Origin: JACVRW01 sp963803245
Lineage (GTDB): Bacteria; Actinomycetota; Thermoleophilia; Solirubrobacterales; Thermoleophilaceae
DNA: 64,000 nucleotides
Direction: 5' to 3'
Assembly: GCA_963803245.1 (NCBI GenBank)
Contig: CAWDLI010000011.1
Coordinates: forward strand, 62,001 to 126,000
In this document: in pieces, positions 49,140-58,050 of the stretch
How the letters are laid out: every line of letters starts with the position of its first letter
How positions within the stretch are numbered: the stretch's first letter is position 1
Program-made: the position numbers and the translations under genes
Notes under the pieces: model-generated
Told to the model about the DNA's origin: nothing
The model's database searches: none
What the model saw: the letters and a program-made list of their open reading frames with translations, nothing else

Positions 49140-50507
49140 TTGCGCTGCCTTCTCGCCCTCGTGGCGCTCTGTCTCGTCGTGCCGTCGGCGGCGAGCGCCC
49201 AGGTCGCCCCCGGGAGCCCCTACTCGGCGCACTCGATGGTCTACGCCTACGGCATGCCGTACGCCCAGAAGGAGCGGATCTTCGCCGAGGCGAAGGCGAT
49301 GGGCGCAAGCCACATCCGGCTCGACATCGAGATGCACGCGGTGTTCAAGCAGTACTCATGGCGCAACCACGTGTATCGCGACTGGCGCGGAGTGGACGAC
49401 GTGGTGGAGCTCTCGAGGCGCTACGCGATGCCGGTCGAGGCGATCCTCATCGGCATGCCCTCGTTTCTCTCGGTGTGCAACGGCCGCGACCCGGAGCTGT
49501 GCGCGCCGGACGACTTCGCGGCCTACGGACGCTACGCCGGCGAAATCGCGGAGCACACGCGCGGCGAGATCAGCCTCTTCGAGATCCTCAACGAGCCCGA
49601 CTCGAGCGCCTTCTACCGAGGCACTCCCGAGGACTACGCGCGCATGCTTTCCGCCGCGTACGACGGGATCAAGGCGCGCTCCCCGGCCAGCAAGGTGCTC
49701 CTCGGGGGCGTTTCGGGCCTCATCGCCAAGGATTGGCTGACCCGCGTGTTCGCCACGCCGGGCGCGGCGGCCGCGACCAAGTTCGACATAGCCAACGTGC
49801 ACGTCCGGGGCGGCCTCGGCTCGCTCACGAGCACGATGACCTTCTGGCACGACTTCTTCACTTCGTACGGGCGCGGAAGCGCCCCGCTGTGGGTGACCGA
49901 GCACGGGTACCCCGCGGACACCGCCTATCAGGACGACCCCCGCTACCGCGGTGGCGAGGCCGCGCAGGCTGCCTTCCTGCGGGACTCCCTGCCGACGCTC
50001 CTGCGGGCCGGTGCCGCACAGGTCTTCGTGAGCACGCGCGACACGTGGCCGGAGGAGTTCGGCGCCAGCAGCCCGTTCAACAGCGAGGGTGTGTCCAACG
50101 TCTCCGACGACGCCCCGTACTCGGCGCGCCGGCGACCCGCCTCCGCGGTCGTTCGCGCACTGGCAAGCAAGTGGCCGAGGATTCCGCTCACGGTCGGCGA
50201 GCTGGCGCGGCTTACCGCCATCCGGAACACGCACGCGATCACGTGCTTCCAGTCCACGGGCGCGCGGAACAAGCTGCTGAAGCAATCGAAGGAGACCGGG
50301 CGAACGATCAAGAAGCTGCGCACCGCCGTGCGGCGCGCCGGCCGGGCGCACAAGCGCAAACGCGCGGACGCGCTGCGCCACCGGATCAAGGTCTCGCAGC
50401 GCAACCTGAAGAAGGTGAAGCGCCAGTACGGGACCATGAAGGTCCGGGCCGGCGAGAGCTGCCTGCTCGTCACGATCTACCAGGGCCGGCTCGACGCCGG
50501 CAGCTGA
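49140..50507 (+). CDS. Secreted glycoside-hydrolase-like TIM-barrel protein with basic C-terminal tail, 455 aa
   Basis: Signal peptide (RCLLALVALCLVVPSAASAQ) then a TIM barrel of GH39/GH5 style: KAMGASHIRLDIEMH, acid/base Glu in LFEILNEPDSSAFY, nucleophile Glu in PLWVTEHGYPADT. Clan GH-A members cleave beta-linked sugars; the exact substrate is unknown. The last 110 residues (after about 345) are rich in Lys/Arg (KKLRTAVRRAGRAHKRKRAD, VSQRNLKKVKRQYG) and may bind anionic wall polymers. TTG start. Convergent with the M28 peptidase gene, with a shared hairpin between. Confidence 0.8.
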   Translation: MRCLLALVALCLVVPSAASAQVAPGSPYSAHSMVYAYGMPYAQKERIFAEAKAMGASHIRLDIEMHAVFKQYSWRNHVYRDWRGVDDVVELSRRYAMPVEAILIGMPSFLSVCNGRDPELCAPDDFAAYGRYAGEIAEHTRGEISLFEILNEPDSSAFYRGTPEDYARMLSAAYDGIKARSPASKVLLGGVSGLIAKDWLTRVFATPGAAAATKFDIANVHVRGGLGSLTSTMTFWHDFFTSYGRGSAPLWVTEHGYPADTAYQDDPRYRGGEAAQAAFLRDSLPTLLRAGAAQVFVSTRDTWPEEFGASSPFNSEGVSNVSDDAPYSARRRPASAVVRALASKWPRIPLTVGELARLTAIRNTHAITCFQSTGARNKLLKQSKETGRTIKKLRTAVRRAGRAHKRKRADALRHRIKVSQRNLKKVKRQYGTMKVRAGESCLLVTIYQGRLDAGS

Positions 50508-50529
50508 GGGGCGGCCCGGAGGCCGCCCC
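50508..50529. terminator. Hairpin between convergent genes
   Basis: GGGGCGGCC and GGCCGCCCC pair perfectly around a CGGA loop directly after the glycosidase stop codon. It has no T-run, but its place between two convergent genes fits a two-way terminator. Confidence 0.65.
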
Positions 50530-50551
50530 CCTGTCCGCGGTTCGATGGACC

Positions 50552-52213
50552 TCAGCGAACTCGCAGGCCGCCCTTCCACTGGTGGCGGCGGCTGGCGCGC
50601 TTGGCCGCGCGCTTCGCCTTCTTCATCACCTTGGCGGTGCGTGCCTTCTTCGCCTGCGCCGGGCCCACCAGCGGGCTCTTCGAGCGCGCCAGCGTCCAGG
50701 TCGCATGAGCGGCCGCGTCAGCGAGCTGACCGAGGCCGACGGCGCCGTTTCCGTCCATCAGCGCAGCGTCCTCGACCGACTCGAGCCCGTCGGCATCCGG
50801 GAACGGCGGCTGCCCCAGGACCGTGGCGAGCGTGTCGCAGGCCTGGTGGTAGCACGGGTCGTACCAGGAGCCGGCGGCACCGCCGTAGACGGCGGCCTCC
50901 TCGGGCGTCTTCACGCCCTCGGCTCCCGAGAACAGCCCGCCCGCCGGCACCAGCGCCTCCGGCGCGATGAACGGGCCATAGTCGGAGCGCCCGTCGAACG
51001 CCGTCGGCGTCGTCTCGAGCCCCTGCGACGCGAAGTAGCGCAGGAACACCTGCTCGATCTGTGCCGATCCGGGCGGTCCGACCTCTCCCTCGCCGGTCGA
51101 GTTGTCGCCGTCGTACACGAAGCGCACGAAGTTCGGCGAGGCGAGCATGTCGAAGTTGAGGTTCGCCTCGACATCGTCGATCTCGCCCGACTCGATCAGA
51201 TCGGCCACGTACGCGGTCGAGCCCACGAGCCCGGCCTCCTCCGCGCCCCAGAGCGCGAAACGGATGCGGTTGCGAGGCTTCTTCTTGAGCTTCGCCACCT
51301 GCTCCGCCGTCTCGATGATCGATCCCGATCCCGATCCGTTGTCGTTGATGCCCGGCCCCTCGTCGACCGAGTCGAGATGGCCGCCTACGACGATCGTCCG
51401 TTCCGGATCACCGGTCTTGCTGTCGGCGATCAGGTTGTACTGCGGGACCTCCTCGGTCAGCGTCTGGACGTTGAACGTCACGTTCACGGCACCGGCCTGC
51501 AGGGCGGTGTAGAGCGCCGAGCCGACCTCGTAGCTGGTCATCGCCACGGGGATCCCGATGAACGGCGGAGCGCCGATCTCGAGTGGCTCCGTGCGGTCCG
51601 GATAGCCGTCGTTGAAGATCAGGACCGCGGCCGCACCCAGTTGCTTGGCGAGGTTGATCTTGTCCACGAACCCGCAGGTGCCACGCTCCACCAGGGCGAT
51701 CTTCCCGGTGAGGCTCTGGCCCCCCCAGTCGGCCTCCTCGCAGCCGCTGGTGCCGCTCCCGGGGTCACCCTCGGGCGCAAGGACGATGTCGTTCGTGGTC
51801 ACGAGCGGCGCAGTGACCGTTCCCGAGCCCGAGAACTCGGCCACGAGGTAGTCGCCGGGCGCCTCCGCGGTGCCCTCCGCGTAGGCCGGCTGGCCCTCCC
51901 GCTGCAGGGTCGCCGGGCCGAGCTTCTCCCAGCGCGCGAACGGGAACTCGTCGCGCGTGACCTTGTAGCCGGCGCGCTTCAGCCGCCGCTCGGCGTATGC
52001 GAGCGAGGCGTCGTAGCCGGGTGTGCTGGCAGCACGATTGCCGGCGTTTGCGTTGGCCAGCCGCTGGAAGGTCCGCATGTGCTCCAGGATGCCGCCCGTG
52101 GTCAGCCCCTTGCGGAGCTTCTTGGTGTTGACCTCGTCGACCGCGAGCGCGGACGGAGCGAGGCAGAGGGCCGCGACCATGCAGGCGGCGGCGCCGATGA
52201 TGGCTTTTCTCAC
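50552..52213 (-). CDS. Secreted M28-family zinc aminopeptidase with PA domain, 553 aa
   Basis: Signal peptide (RKAIIGAAACMVAALCLAPSALA), PA domain at residues about 130-240 (LVERGTCGFVDKINLAKQLGA), and the M28 zinc core: VVGGHLDSVDEGPGINDNGSG (first His, bridging Asp), FALWGAEEAGLVGS (catalytic and zinc Glu), FDMLASPN (Asp) and YHQACDT (last His). Family: actinobacterial aminopeptidase S/Y. The C-terminal 40 residues (KSPLVGPAQAKKARTAKVM, KKAKRAAKRASRRHQWKGG) are strongly basic, like the tail of the convergent glycosidase. GTG 52213 with GGAGGA close upstream. Confidence 0.92.
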   Translation of the reverse strand: MRKAIIGAAACMVAALCLAPSALAVDEVNTKKLRKGLTTGGILEHMRTFQRLANANAGNRAASTPGYDASLAYAERRLKRAGYKVTRDEFPFARWEKLGPATLQREGQPAYAEGTAEAPGDYLVAEFSGSGTVTAPLVTTNDIVLAPEGDPGSGTSGCEEADWGGQSLTGKIALVERGTCGFVDKINLAKQLGAAAVLIFNDGYPDRTEPLEIGAPPFIGIPVAMTSYEVGSALYTALQAGAVNVTFNVQTLTEEVPQYNLIADSKTGDPERTIVVGGHLDSVDEGPGINDNGSGSGSIIETAEQVAKLKKKPRNRIRFALWGAEEAGLVGSTAYVADLIESGEIDDVEANLNFDMLASPNFVRFVYDGDNSTGEGEVGPPGSAQIEQVFLRYFASQGLETTPTAFDGRSDYGPFIAPEALVPAGGLFSGAEGVKTPEEAAVYGGAAGSWYDPCYHQACDTLATVLGQPPFPDADGLESVEDAALMDGNGAVGLGQLADAAAHATWTLARSKSPLVGPAQAKKARTAKVMKKAKRAAKRASRRHQWKGGLRVR

Positions 52214-52353
52214 CCTTCCTCCTTGGTAGGTGGTTCGCGTGGGGCCCTACCCGAGCCCGCCGCGGCCCACACCAGGGATTGGGGGGTTAGCCGTACTGAT
52301 GGAGCCTTCGTGCCCGCATACGCTGCGGGGCGATGAGTTTCGGCGCGTGCGCC

Positions 52354-52384
52354 GGTCTCATGCACTACGCATGACGACGAGACC
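52354..52384. promoter_or_regulatory. Nested inverted repeat (candidate TetR-like operator) before the DrrAB-type genes
   Basis: TCATGC-ACTAC-GCATGA (52358-52374) lies inside a second pair, GGTCTC (52354-52359) and GAGACC (52379-52384). It ends 18 bases before the exporter ATG. The size and symmetry fit operators of TetR-type drug-sensing repressors. No such repressor gene is adjacent. Confidence 0.5.
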
Positions 52385-52402
52385 CGACAGGCGAGGAGCC
52401 AG

Positions 52403-53395
52403 ATGACCTCCCAGAGTCCGCTCGCGATCGAGGCCAACGGCCTCGTCAAGTCCTTCGGCGACACGCTCGCCGTCGACGGCGTGGACCTCGCAGTGCGCAC
52501 CGGCTCCGTCTACGGCGTGCTCGGCCCCAACGGCGCAGGCAAGACCACGACGATCCGGATGCTCGCCACGCTCCTGCGCCCGGACGCGGGCACGGCAAGC
52601 GTGCTCGGCCACGACATCGTCAAGGAGTCGGACGCCGTGCGCGGGCTCGTGAGCCTCACGGGACAGCTCGCCTCCGTGGATGAGGACCTGACCGGCCGTG
52701 AGAACCTGATCCTGCTCGGCCGGCTGCTCGGACTCAAGCGCCCCGCGGCGAAGGAGCGCGCCACCGAGCTGCTCGACGCGTTCGGCCTGTCCGAGGCGGC
52801 CGGCCGCCTCGCGAAGAACTACTCCGGCGGCATGCGCCGCCGGCTCGACATCGCCGCGAGCATCGTGGTCACCCCGCAGCTGATGTTCCTCGACGAGCCG
52901 ACCACGGGGCTCGACCCGCGCTCGCGCAACCAGGTCTGGGACATCATTCGCGCGCTCGTGGCCGAGGGCACCACGATCCTGCTCTGCACCCAGTACCTCG
53001 ACGAGGCCGATCAGCTGGCCGAGGGGATCGCCGTGATCGATCGCGGCAAGGTGATCGCAGAGGGAACCCCCGGCCAGCTCAAGGCGTCGGTCGGGTCCGG
53101 AGCGCTCCACGTGCGCCTGCTCGACCCGGACCAGCGGCCCGAGGCCGAGCAGTTCCTCGGCCGCATGCTCGGCACGGTGACCCTCGAGCCCGACCTGTCC
53201 GCGCTCTCGGTCTCCTGCGCCGACGCCGACCGCGCCGCGCAGGCCGTGGCGGAGCTGACGCGCTCAGGCGTGCGCGTGGCCGACTTCTCGCTCGGCCAGC
53301 CGAGCCTGGACGAGGTATTCCTGGCCCTCACCGGTCACCCCGCCGAGGACGCCGAAGAGGAAGCAAACGACCTCCAGAAGGAGCAAGCGGCATGA
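52403..53395 (+). CDS. ABC transporter ATPase, daunorubicin-resistance (DrrA) type, 330 aa
   Basis: Walker A GPNGAGKTTTIRMLATLLRP, Q-loop VSLTGQLASVDEDLTG, signature NYSGGMRRRLDIAASIV, Walker B LMFLDEPTTGLDPRSRNQVW, H-loop region LLCTQYLDEADQLA. The TGQLASVDEDLTGRENL wording and the C-terminal domain (DADRAAQAVAELTRSGVRV, PSLDEVFLALTGH) are DrrA-specific. Drives export of hydrophobic drugs or lipids with the permease that overlaps by four bases (ATGA). Confidence 0.95.
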   Translation: MTSQSPLAIEANGLVKSFGDTLAVDGVDLAVRTGSVYGVLGPNGAGKTTTIRMLATLLRPDAGTASVLGHDIVKESDAVRGLVSLTGQLASVDEDLTGRENLILLGRLLGLKRPAAKERATELLDAFGLSEAAGRLAKNYSGGMRRRLDIAASIVVTPQLMFLDEPTTGLDPRSRNQVWDIIRALVAEGTTILLCTQYLDEADQLAEGIAVIDRGKVIAEGTPGQLKASVGSGALHVRLLDPDQRPEAEQFLGRMLGTVTLEPDLSALSVSCADADRAAQAVAELTRSGVRVADFSLGQPSLDEVFLALTGHPAEDAEEEANDLQKEQAA

Positions 53396-54243
53396 GCGCC
53401 ACTTCCACCACCTTCCCGGGATCCACCGCTCCGTCGGCCGAGGAGGAGGCGCTTCGCAAGGCGCTCTCGTCGACCGCGCGCCCGCCCCGCGCGAGCGCCA
53501 CGTCGGCCGCGCTGACGTTCGGCTGGCGCGGGATGCTCAAGGTGAAGCACGTGCCCGAGCAGCTCCTCGACGTGACGATCACGCCGGTGATGTTCGTGCT
53601 CATGTTCACCTACATCTTCGGCGGCGCGATCGCCGGCTCGACGGGCGAGTACCTCGATTACATCCTTCCGGGCATCCTCGTGATGTCGGTCCTGTTCACC
53701 ACGGTCTACTCCGGGGTCGCGCTCAACACCGACCTGACGAAGGGCGTCGTGGATCGCTTCCGCTCGCTGCCGATCTGGCGACCTGCGCCGCTCCTCGGAT
53801 CCCTGCTCGGCGACTGCGTGCGCTATCTGGTCGCGGGGACCGTGATCATCCTGCTCGGCCTGCTGCTCGGCTTCAATCCCGAGGGCGGGGCCGGCGGCGT
53901 GCTCGCGGCGCTTGCGCTCGTGATCGTCTTCGCCTTCGGCCTCTCCTGGGTGTTCACCACGATCGGCCTGACACTGCGTTCCCCGAACGCGGTCATGAAC
54001 GCGGGCTTCATGGGGATCTTCCCGCTCACGTTCCTGTCCAACGTGTTCGTCGAGCCGGACACGCTGCCCGCGGGGCTCGAGGCGTTCGTGAACGTCAATC
54101 CGATCTCCATCCTCGCCACCGCCTCCCGCGGCCTGATGCAGGGGAACGCGGACGGGGGCGACATCGCGATCGTGCTGGCCGTGGCCGCGGCGCTCACGGC
54201 GGTATTCGCACCGCTCACCACGCGCCTCTACCGCACGGGCTGA
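53392..54243 (+). CDS. ABC-2 type permease, DrrB type, 283 aa
   Basis: Six membrane helices after a cytoplasmic 50-residue start: VTITPVMFVLMFTYIFGGAI, YILPGILVMSVLFTTVYSGV, RSLPIWRPAPLLGSLLGDCV, ALALVIVFAFGLSWVFTTIG, GFMGIFPLTFLSNVFVEPDT and the last near IVLAVAAALTAVFAP. ILPGI and SNVFVEPDTLP are DrrB marks. The substrate is not known. Its start overlaps the ATPase stop, so the two form one exporter. The end overlaps the convergent GGDEF gene by 16 bases. Confidence 0.94.
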   Translation: MSATSTTFPGSTAPSAEEEALRKALSSTARPPRASATSAALTFGWRGMLKVKHVPEQLLDVTITPVMFVLMFTYIFGGAIAGSTGEYLDYILPGILVMSVLFTTVYSGVALNTDLTKGVVDRFRSLPIWRPAPLLGSLLGDCVRYLVAGTVIILLGLLLGFNPEGGAGGVLAALALVIVFAFGLSWVFTTIGLTLRSPNAVMNAGFMGIFPLTFLSNVFVEPDTLPAGLEAFVNVNPISILATASRGLMQGNADGGDIAIVLAVAAALTAVFAPLTTRLYRTG

Positions 54244-55181
54244 GGCGCGCGCTCGGTCGCGTACTCCACGCGGTTGCGGCCGAGTTGCTTGGCCCGGTAG
54301 AGGGCCTCGTCCGCCTCCTTGAGCACTTCGTCCACCGATCGCGTGTCCCCGGCGTCCAGCATCGCCACGCCGGCGCTCAGGGTGAGCACGCCCGGCGCGT
54401 TCCCGGCGTGCGTGATGGCCAGGGCTTCCAGACCGCTCCGCATGCGGTCGGCCGCCAGCCGCGCCATCGCCGGGGACTGCTCGGGGAAGATGCACAGGAA
54501 CTCCTCGCCGCCGTAGCGGTAGAGCGCGTCTCCGCTGCGGGCCCGGTCCCTGAGCTGCGCCGCGACCGCCTGGAGCACCTGGTCTCCCGCCTGGTGGCCG
54601 TAGGTGTCGTTGTAGGCCTTGAACTGATCGACGTCGAAGAGGGCCAGGCAGTAGCGGTGCCCGTAGCGGCGCACGCGCGCCTCCAGCTGCTCGAGATCCG
54701 TGGCCAGGGCCCGTCGGTTGCCCAGTCCGGTGAGCGGGTCCCGCAGTCCGATGGCGGTCAGCTCCTGGTTGAGCGCCTCGAGCTCGGTCCGCTGATCGCC
54801 GAGCTGACGGTGCAGCGACGTGACCCTTGCCGCGGAGATCAGATGCGCCTGCAGCGCTTCCGAGTTGAGCGGCTTGAGGAGATAGTCGTCGGCGCCGGCG
54901 TTCATCCCCTCCAGGACCTTGTCGAGGCCGTCGTGCCCCGTGCAGAGAATGAAGTAGGTGTAGCCGCCGACGGTGTGGGCGCGAACGTTGCGGCACAGGT
55001 CGAGCCCGGTCTGCCCGGGCATCGTCCAGTCGCTGATGACCACGTCGGGGCGGCCCGCCCTGAATGCGTTCCAGGCCTGCGTCCCGTCGCTGACCGTGTG
55101 GCACTCGTGGCCGAGGCCGCGCACCGCCTCCCGGGCGATGAGCCGGGAAGCAGCGTCATCATCGGCCAGCAGGATCTTCAT
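54228..55181 (-). CDS. Response-regulator diguanylate cyclase (REC-GGDEF), 317 aa
   Basis: Receiver at residues about 1-120 (ILLADDDAASRLIA, phospho-acceptor in VVISDWTMPGQTG, DDYLLKPLNSE), short coiled coil (LGDQRTELEALNQELTAIG), then GGDEF domain (RDPLTGLGNRRALATDLEQL, LFDVDQFKAYNDTYGHQAGD, active site YRYGGEEFLCIFPE). GGEEF with the upstream Asp/Asn is competent for making c-di-GMP. No allosteric RxxD is seen directly before GGEEF (it reads RSGDALYRY; RSGD may serve). Third gene of the signalling operon that begins at 59088. Confidence 0.94.
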   Translation of the reverse strand: MKILLADDDAASRLIAREAVRGLGHECHTVSDGTQAWNAFRAGRPDVVISDWTMPGQTGLDLCRNVRAHTVGGYTYFILCTGHDGLDKVLEGMNAGADDYLLKPLNSEALQAHLISAARVTSLHRQLGDQRTELEALNQELTAIGLRDPLTGLGNRRALATDLEQLEARVRRYGHRYCLALFDVDQFKAYNDTYGHQAGDQVLQAVAAQLRDRARSGDALYRYGGEEFLCIFPEQSPAMARLAADRMRSGLEALAITHAGNAPGVLTLSAGVAMLDAGDTRSVDEVLKEADEALYRAKQLGRNRVEYATERAPQPVR

Positions 55182-55184
55182 GGC

Positions 55185-56117
55185 TCACCCGGCGCTGTGC
55201 GATCCGCGAGCGGCGATCGTGAACCAGAGCCGGCTTCCCTGTCCCGGCCGGCTCGAACCGCCGCAATCGGCGCCGATCAGCGCCACCAGCTTGTCGGGAT
55301 CGACACCGTCGCCGCTGGCGGAGACCTCGAAGCGAACGACGGGGTCCTCTCCATCGGCCGCCTCGGGCTCGGTGACCCGCGCCACGATCTCGCCCGTCTG
55401 AGTGAAGGTGATGGCGTCGGCTATGAGGTTGATCAGCAGCTGCCGGACTCGCTCGGGGTCGCCGCTGACCGTCGCGCGGACGGGTCCCTCGATCGCCGCG
55501 CGCAGGTCGAGCCCCTTCGTCCGCGCGGCTTCCGCGAGCAGGTCCACGACCTCCTCCACGATCGAGCGCGGGTTGAACTCGACTTCGTCGACGCCGGCCC
55601 GGGCGTCCGGGAGGTCCAGGAGACCGTTCATGACGGTCAGCAGCGCTCCGCCGGATACCTGCCTCAACCGATCCGCAGAGATCCGCACGTCCCGAGCCTC
55701 CGCTGCCAGGCCCTGTGCCTGGAGGAAGAGGTTCGCGAAGACCGAGACCTTGGCTCGAAGCTCGTGGGGCGGTACGGGGGCGAAGATGAAATCGACCGCA
55801 CCCTCGGCGTAGAGATCGGGGTTGGTGATCTCGTCCTGTCCGCGCGCGGTGATGAAGATGATCGGCGTCATCTCCGACTGCCGGCGCTGACGGATGGACG
55901 CGGCCGTCTCGAAGCCGTCCATGAGCGGCATGACCACGTCGATGAGGATGGCGGCGAAGTCCTGCTCCATCACACAGCGCAGGGCGGCGACCCCGGAGTC
56001 GGCTTCGACGATCGAGAAGCCGAGTGGCGCCAGCACCGCCTTGAGCGCGAGCCGCTTGGCGGGATTGTCGTCCACCATCAGGATCGGAACGGGCGACCTC
56101 GTCCCCGCCGCGGGCAC
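55185..56117 (-). CDS. Receiver fused to a degenerate histidine-kinase ATPase domain, 310 aa
   Basis: Receiver at residues about 10-125 with phospho-acceptor Asp in AILIDVVMPLMDGFE, and FITARGQDE; the usual Lys region reads FIFAPVPPHELRAK. The rest mimics a kinase core: ISADRLRQVSGGALLTVMNG sits where a dimerisation His would be, but it lacks a plain H-E/D pair, and the ATPase-like part has an N box (RQLLINLIADAITFTQTGEI) but SASGDGVDPDKLVAL instead of DTGxG. It may bind without phosphorylating, acting as an adaptor in the relay. GTG 56117; three bases before the GGDEF gene. Confidence 0.75.
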   Translation of the reverse strand: MPAAGTRSPVPILMVDDNPAKRLALKAVLAPLGFSIVEADSGVAALRCVMEQDFAAILIDVVMPLMDGFETAASIRQRRQSEMTPIIFITARGQDEITNPDLYAEGAVDFIFAPVPPHELRAKVSVFANLFLQAQGLAAEARDVRISADRLRQVSGGALLTVMNGLLDLPDARAGVDEVEFNPRSIVEEVVDLLAEAARTKGLDLRAAIEGPVRATVSGDPERVRQLLINLIADAITFTQTGEIVARVTEPEAADGEDPVVRFEVSASGDGVDPDKLVALIGADCGGSSRPGQGSRLWFTIAARGSHSAG

Positions 56118-56147
56118 ATCGATCTCACACGCGTGTCGCGGTGGCGC

Positions 56148-58050
56148 TCATGCGCCCGCCGCGGCGGGCAGCCAGCGCGAGATGGCGGCCACCAGCTCGC
56201 CGGTGTCGACCGGCTTGGGCACGTAGTCGTTGGCGCCGGCATCGATGCAGCGCTGGCTCTCGCCGAGCACGACCTTGCCCGAGATGGCGATGATCGGGAG
56301 CGACTGGAAGCGGTCGATCGCCCGTATGGCGCGGATGGTCGTATAGCCATCCATGCCGGGCATCATGATGTCCATCAGCACGAGGTCGATGTCGGGCGCC
56401 CGCTCGAGCGCCGCCAGGGCCTCCGCCCCGCTCTCGGCGACGGTGACGTCGGCGTTCCCTCGCTCGAGGAGCGCGGTCAGAGCGAAGACATTGCGGAAGT
56501 CGTCGTCTACCACGAGGACCTTCGCCCCCTCGAAGGGGATGGTCTCGAGGCCGTTGTGCGAATACTCGGGAGCCGCGGGCTCAGCCGGCTTCGCGGCCAC
56601 GAGCTCACGCGGAGCCTCCGGACCCGCCGCCTTCGGCGGCTGGCTCAACGGCAGATAGACGGTGAACGTGCTGCCCTCGCCCAGCGTGCTGACGAGGGTG
56701 ATCTCGCCGCCGAGCAGGCCCGCCAGCTCGCGGCTGATCGACAGTCCGAGGCCGGTGCCGCCGAACTGGCGCGCGGTGGTCCCGTCGCCCTGGACGAAGG
56801 CCTCGAAAACCCGCGCCTGCTCGTCCGCCCCGAGGCCGATCCCGGTGTCGCCGACCGAGATGCCCAGCACGGCCGGCGCCGCGACCAGCGTCTCCGTGTC
56901 GGCGCTCCAACCGCTTTCGACCACCGCCACGCGCACGTGCACCTTGCCGCGCTCGGTGAACTTGAAGGCGTTGGCGAGCAGGTTCTTGAGGATCTGGCGC
57001 AGGCGTTGCGGGTCGGTCACGATGTCCTCGGGCACGGCCGGCTCGAGCTCCACCGAGTAGGCGAGCCCCGCCTCCTGCGCAACCGGCTCGAACTCGCGGC
57101 GGAGCGTGCTGCAGAGCGTCCCCATGGACACGACGGCCATGTCCGGCGTGACGGTCCCGGACTCGGCCTTCGCCAGGTCGAGGATGCTGTTGAGGAGCTC
57201 CAGCAGGTCCTTGCCCGACGCGCGGATCACGCTCGCGTACTCGACCTGCGTGTCGGTCATGGTGTTGTCCGGGTTGTCCTCGAGCTGCTCGGCGAGGATC
57301 AGCAGGCTGTTGAGCGGGGTGCGGAGCTCGTGCGACATGTTCGCGATGAACTCCGACTTGTACCTCGACGAGACGGCCAGCTGGCCGGCCTTCTCCTCGA
57401 CCAGGTCCTTGGACTGCGCGACCTCCTGGTTCTTGCGCTCGGCCTCGATGTTCTGCTCGGCGAGGAGCGCGGCCTGCTTTCCCAGGTCCTCGTTGGACTC
57501 CCGCAGCTCCTCCTGCTGTGACCGGAGCTCCTCGGCCTGTGACTGGGACTGCTTCAGCAGGTTCTCGGTGAGCGTGTCCGCCTCGATCGTGTTGAGCACG
57601 AGGCCGATGCCCTCGGGGAGCTGCTCGAGAAAGGCCTGGTGCGTCGGGCTGAAGGGAGAGAAGGAGGCGAACTCGAGCACGGCGCGCACCGAGCCCTCGA
57701 AGAGCACCGGCAGGACGATGATGTTGAGCGGGGGAGCGGTGCCGAGACCCGAGTTGATCCTCACGTAGTCGCCGGGAACCTCGGTGACGAGGATGCGCTT
57801 CTTCTCCTTGGCGCACTGGCCGACCAGGCCCTCACCGAGCCGGAACTGGGCTGCGAGGCGCTTTCGCTCCTCGAAGCCGTAGCCCGCCTCGAACTGCAGG
57901 ACGGGCTCGCCGCCGTCCGGCGGGGCGGTCATCGAGTAGAAGACTCCGTGCTGCGCCGACACGAGCGGAGCGAGCTCGGAGAGGATCATGCTCGACACCT
58001 CCGCCAGGTCGCGCTGGCCCTGGAGCATCCGGGTGAAGCGCTCCCGGTTC
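56148..58050 (-). CDS. C-terminal part of a HAMP-array hybrid histidine kinase (GAF-HisKA-HATPase-REC), after a frameshift
   Basis: Begins in frame at NRERFTRMLQGQRDLAEVSS, which continues the WLKT of the other half. GAF domain about 30-170 residues in (MILSELAPLVSAQHGVFYSM, FGLVGQCAKEKKRILVTEVP written as GEGLVGQCAKEKKRILVTEV), coiled coil of Gln/Glu, HisKA with phospho-His in KSEFIANMSHELRTPLNSLL, HATPase (LKNLLANAFKFTERGKVHVR; VGDTGIGLGADEQARVFEAF; GGTGLGLSISRELAGLLGG) and a final receiver (LVMDIMMPGMDGYTT; DYVPKPVDTGELVAAI). All catalytic boxes are intact, so the break at about 58050 probably comes from a single-base indel. If translated alone, an ATG at 58028 could start it. Confidence 0.88.

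Noticed and set aside
54285..57521. A 1078-residue plus-strand frame opposite the signalling operon
   Set aside because: No domain is visible and the minus strand encodes clear REC, GGDEF and kinase proteins; it is a shadow frame caused by codon bias.
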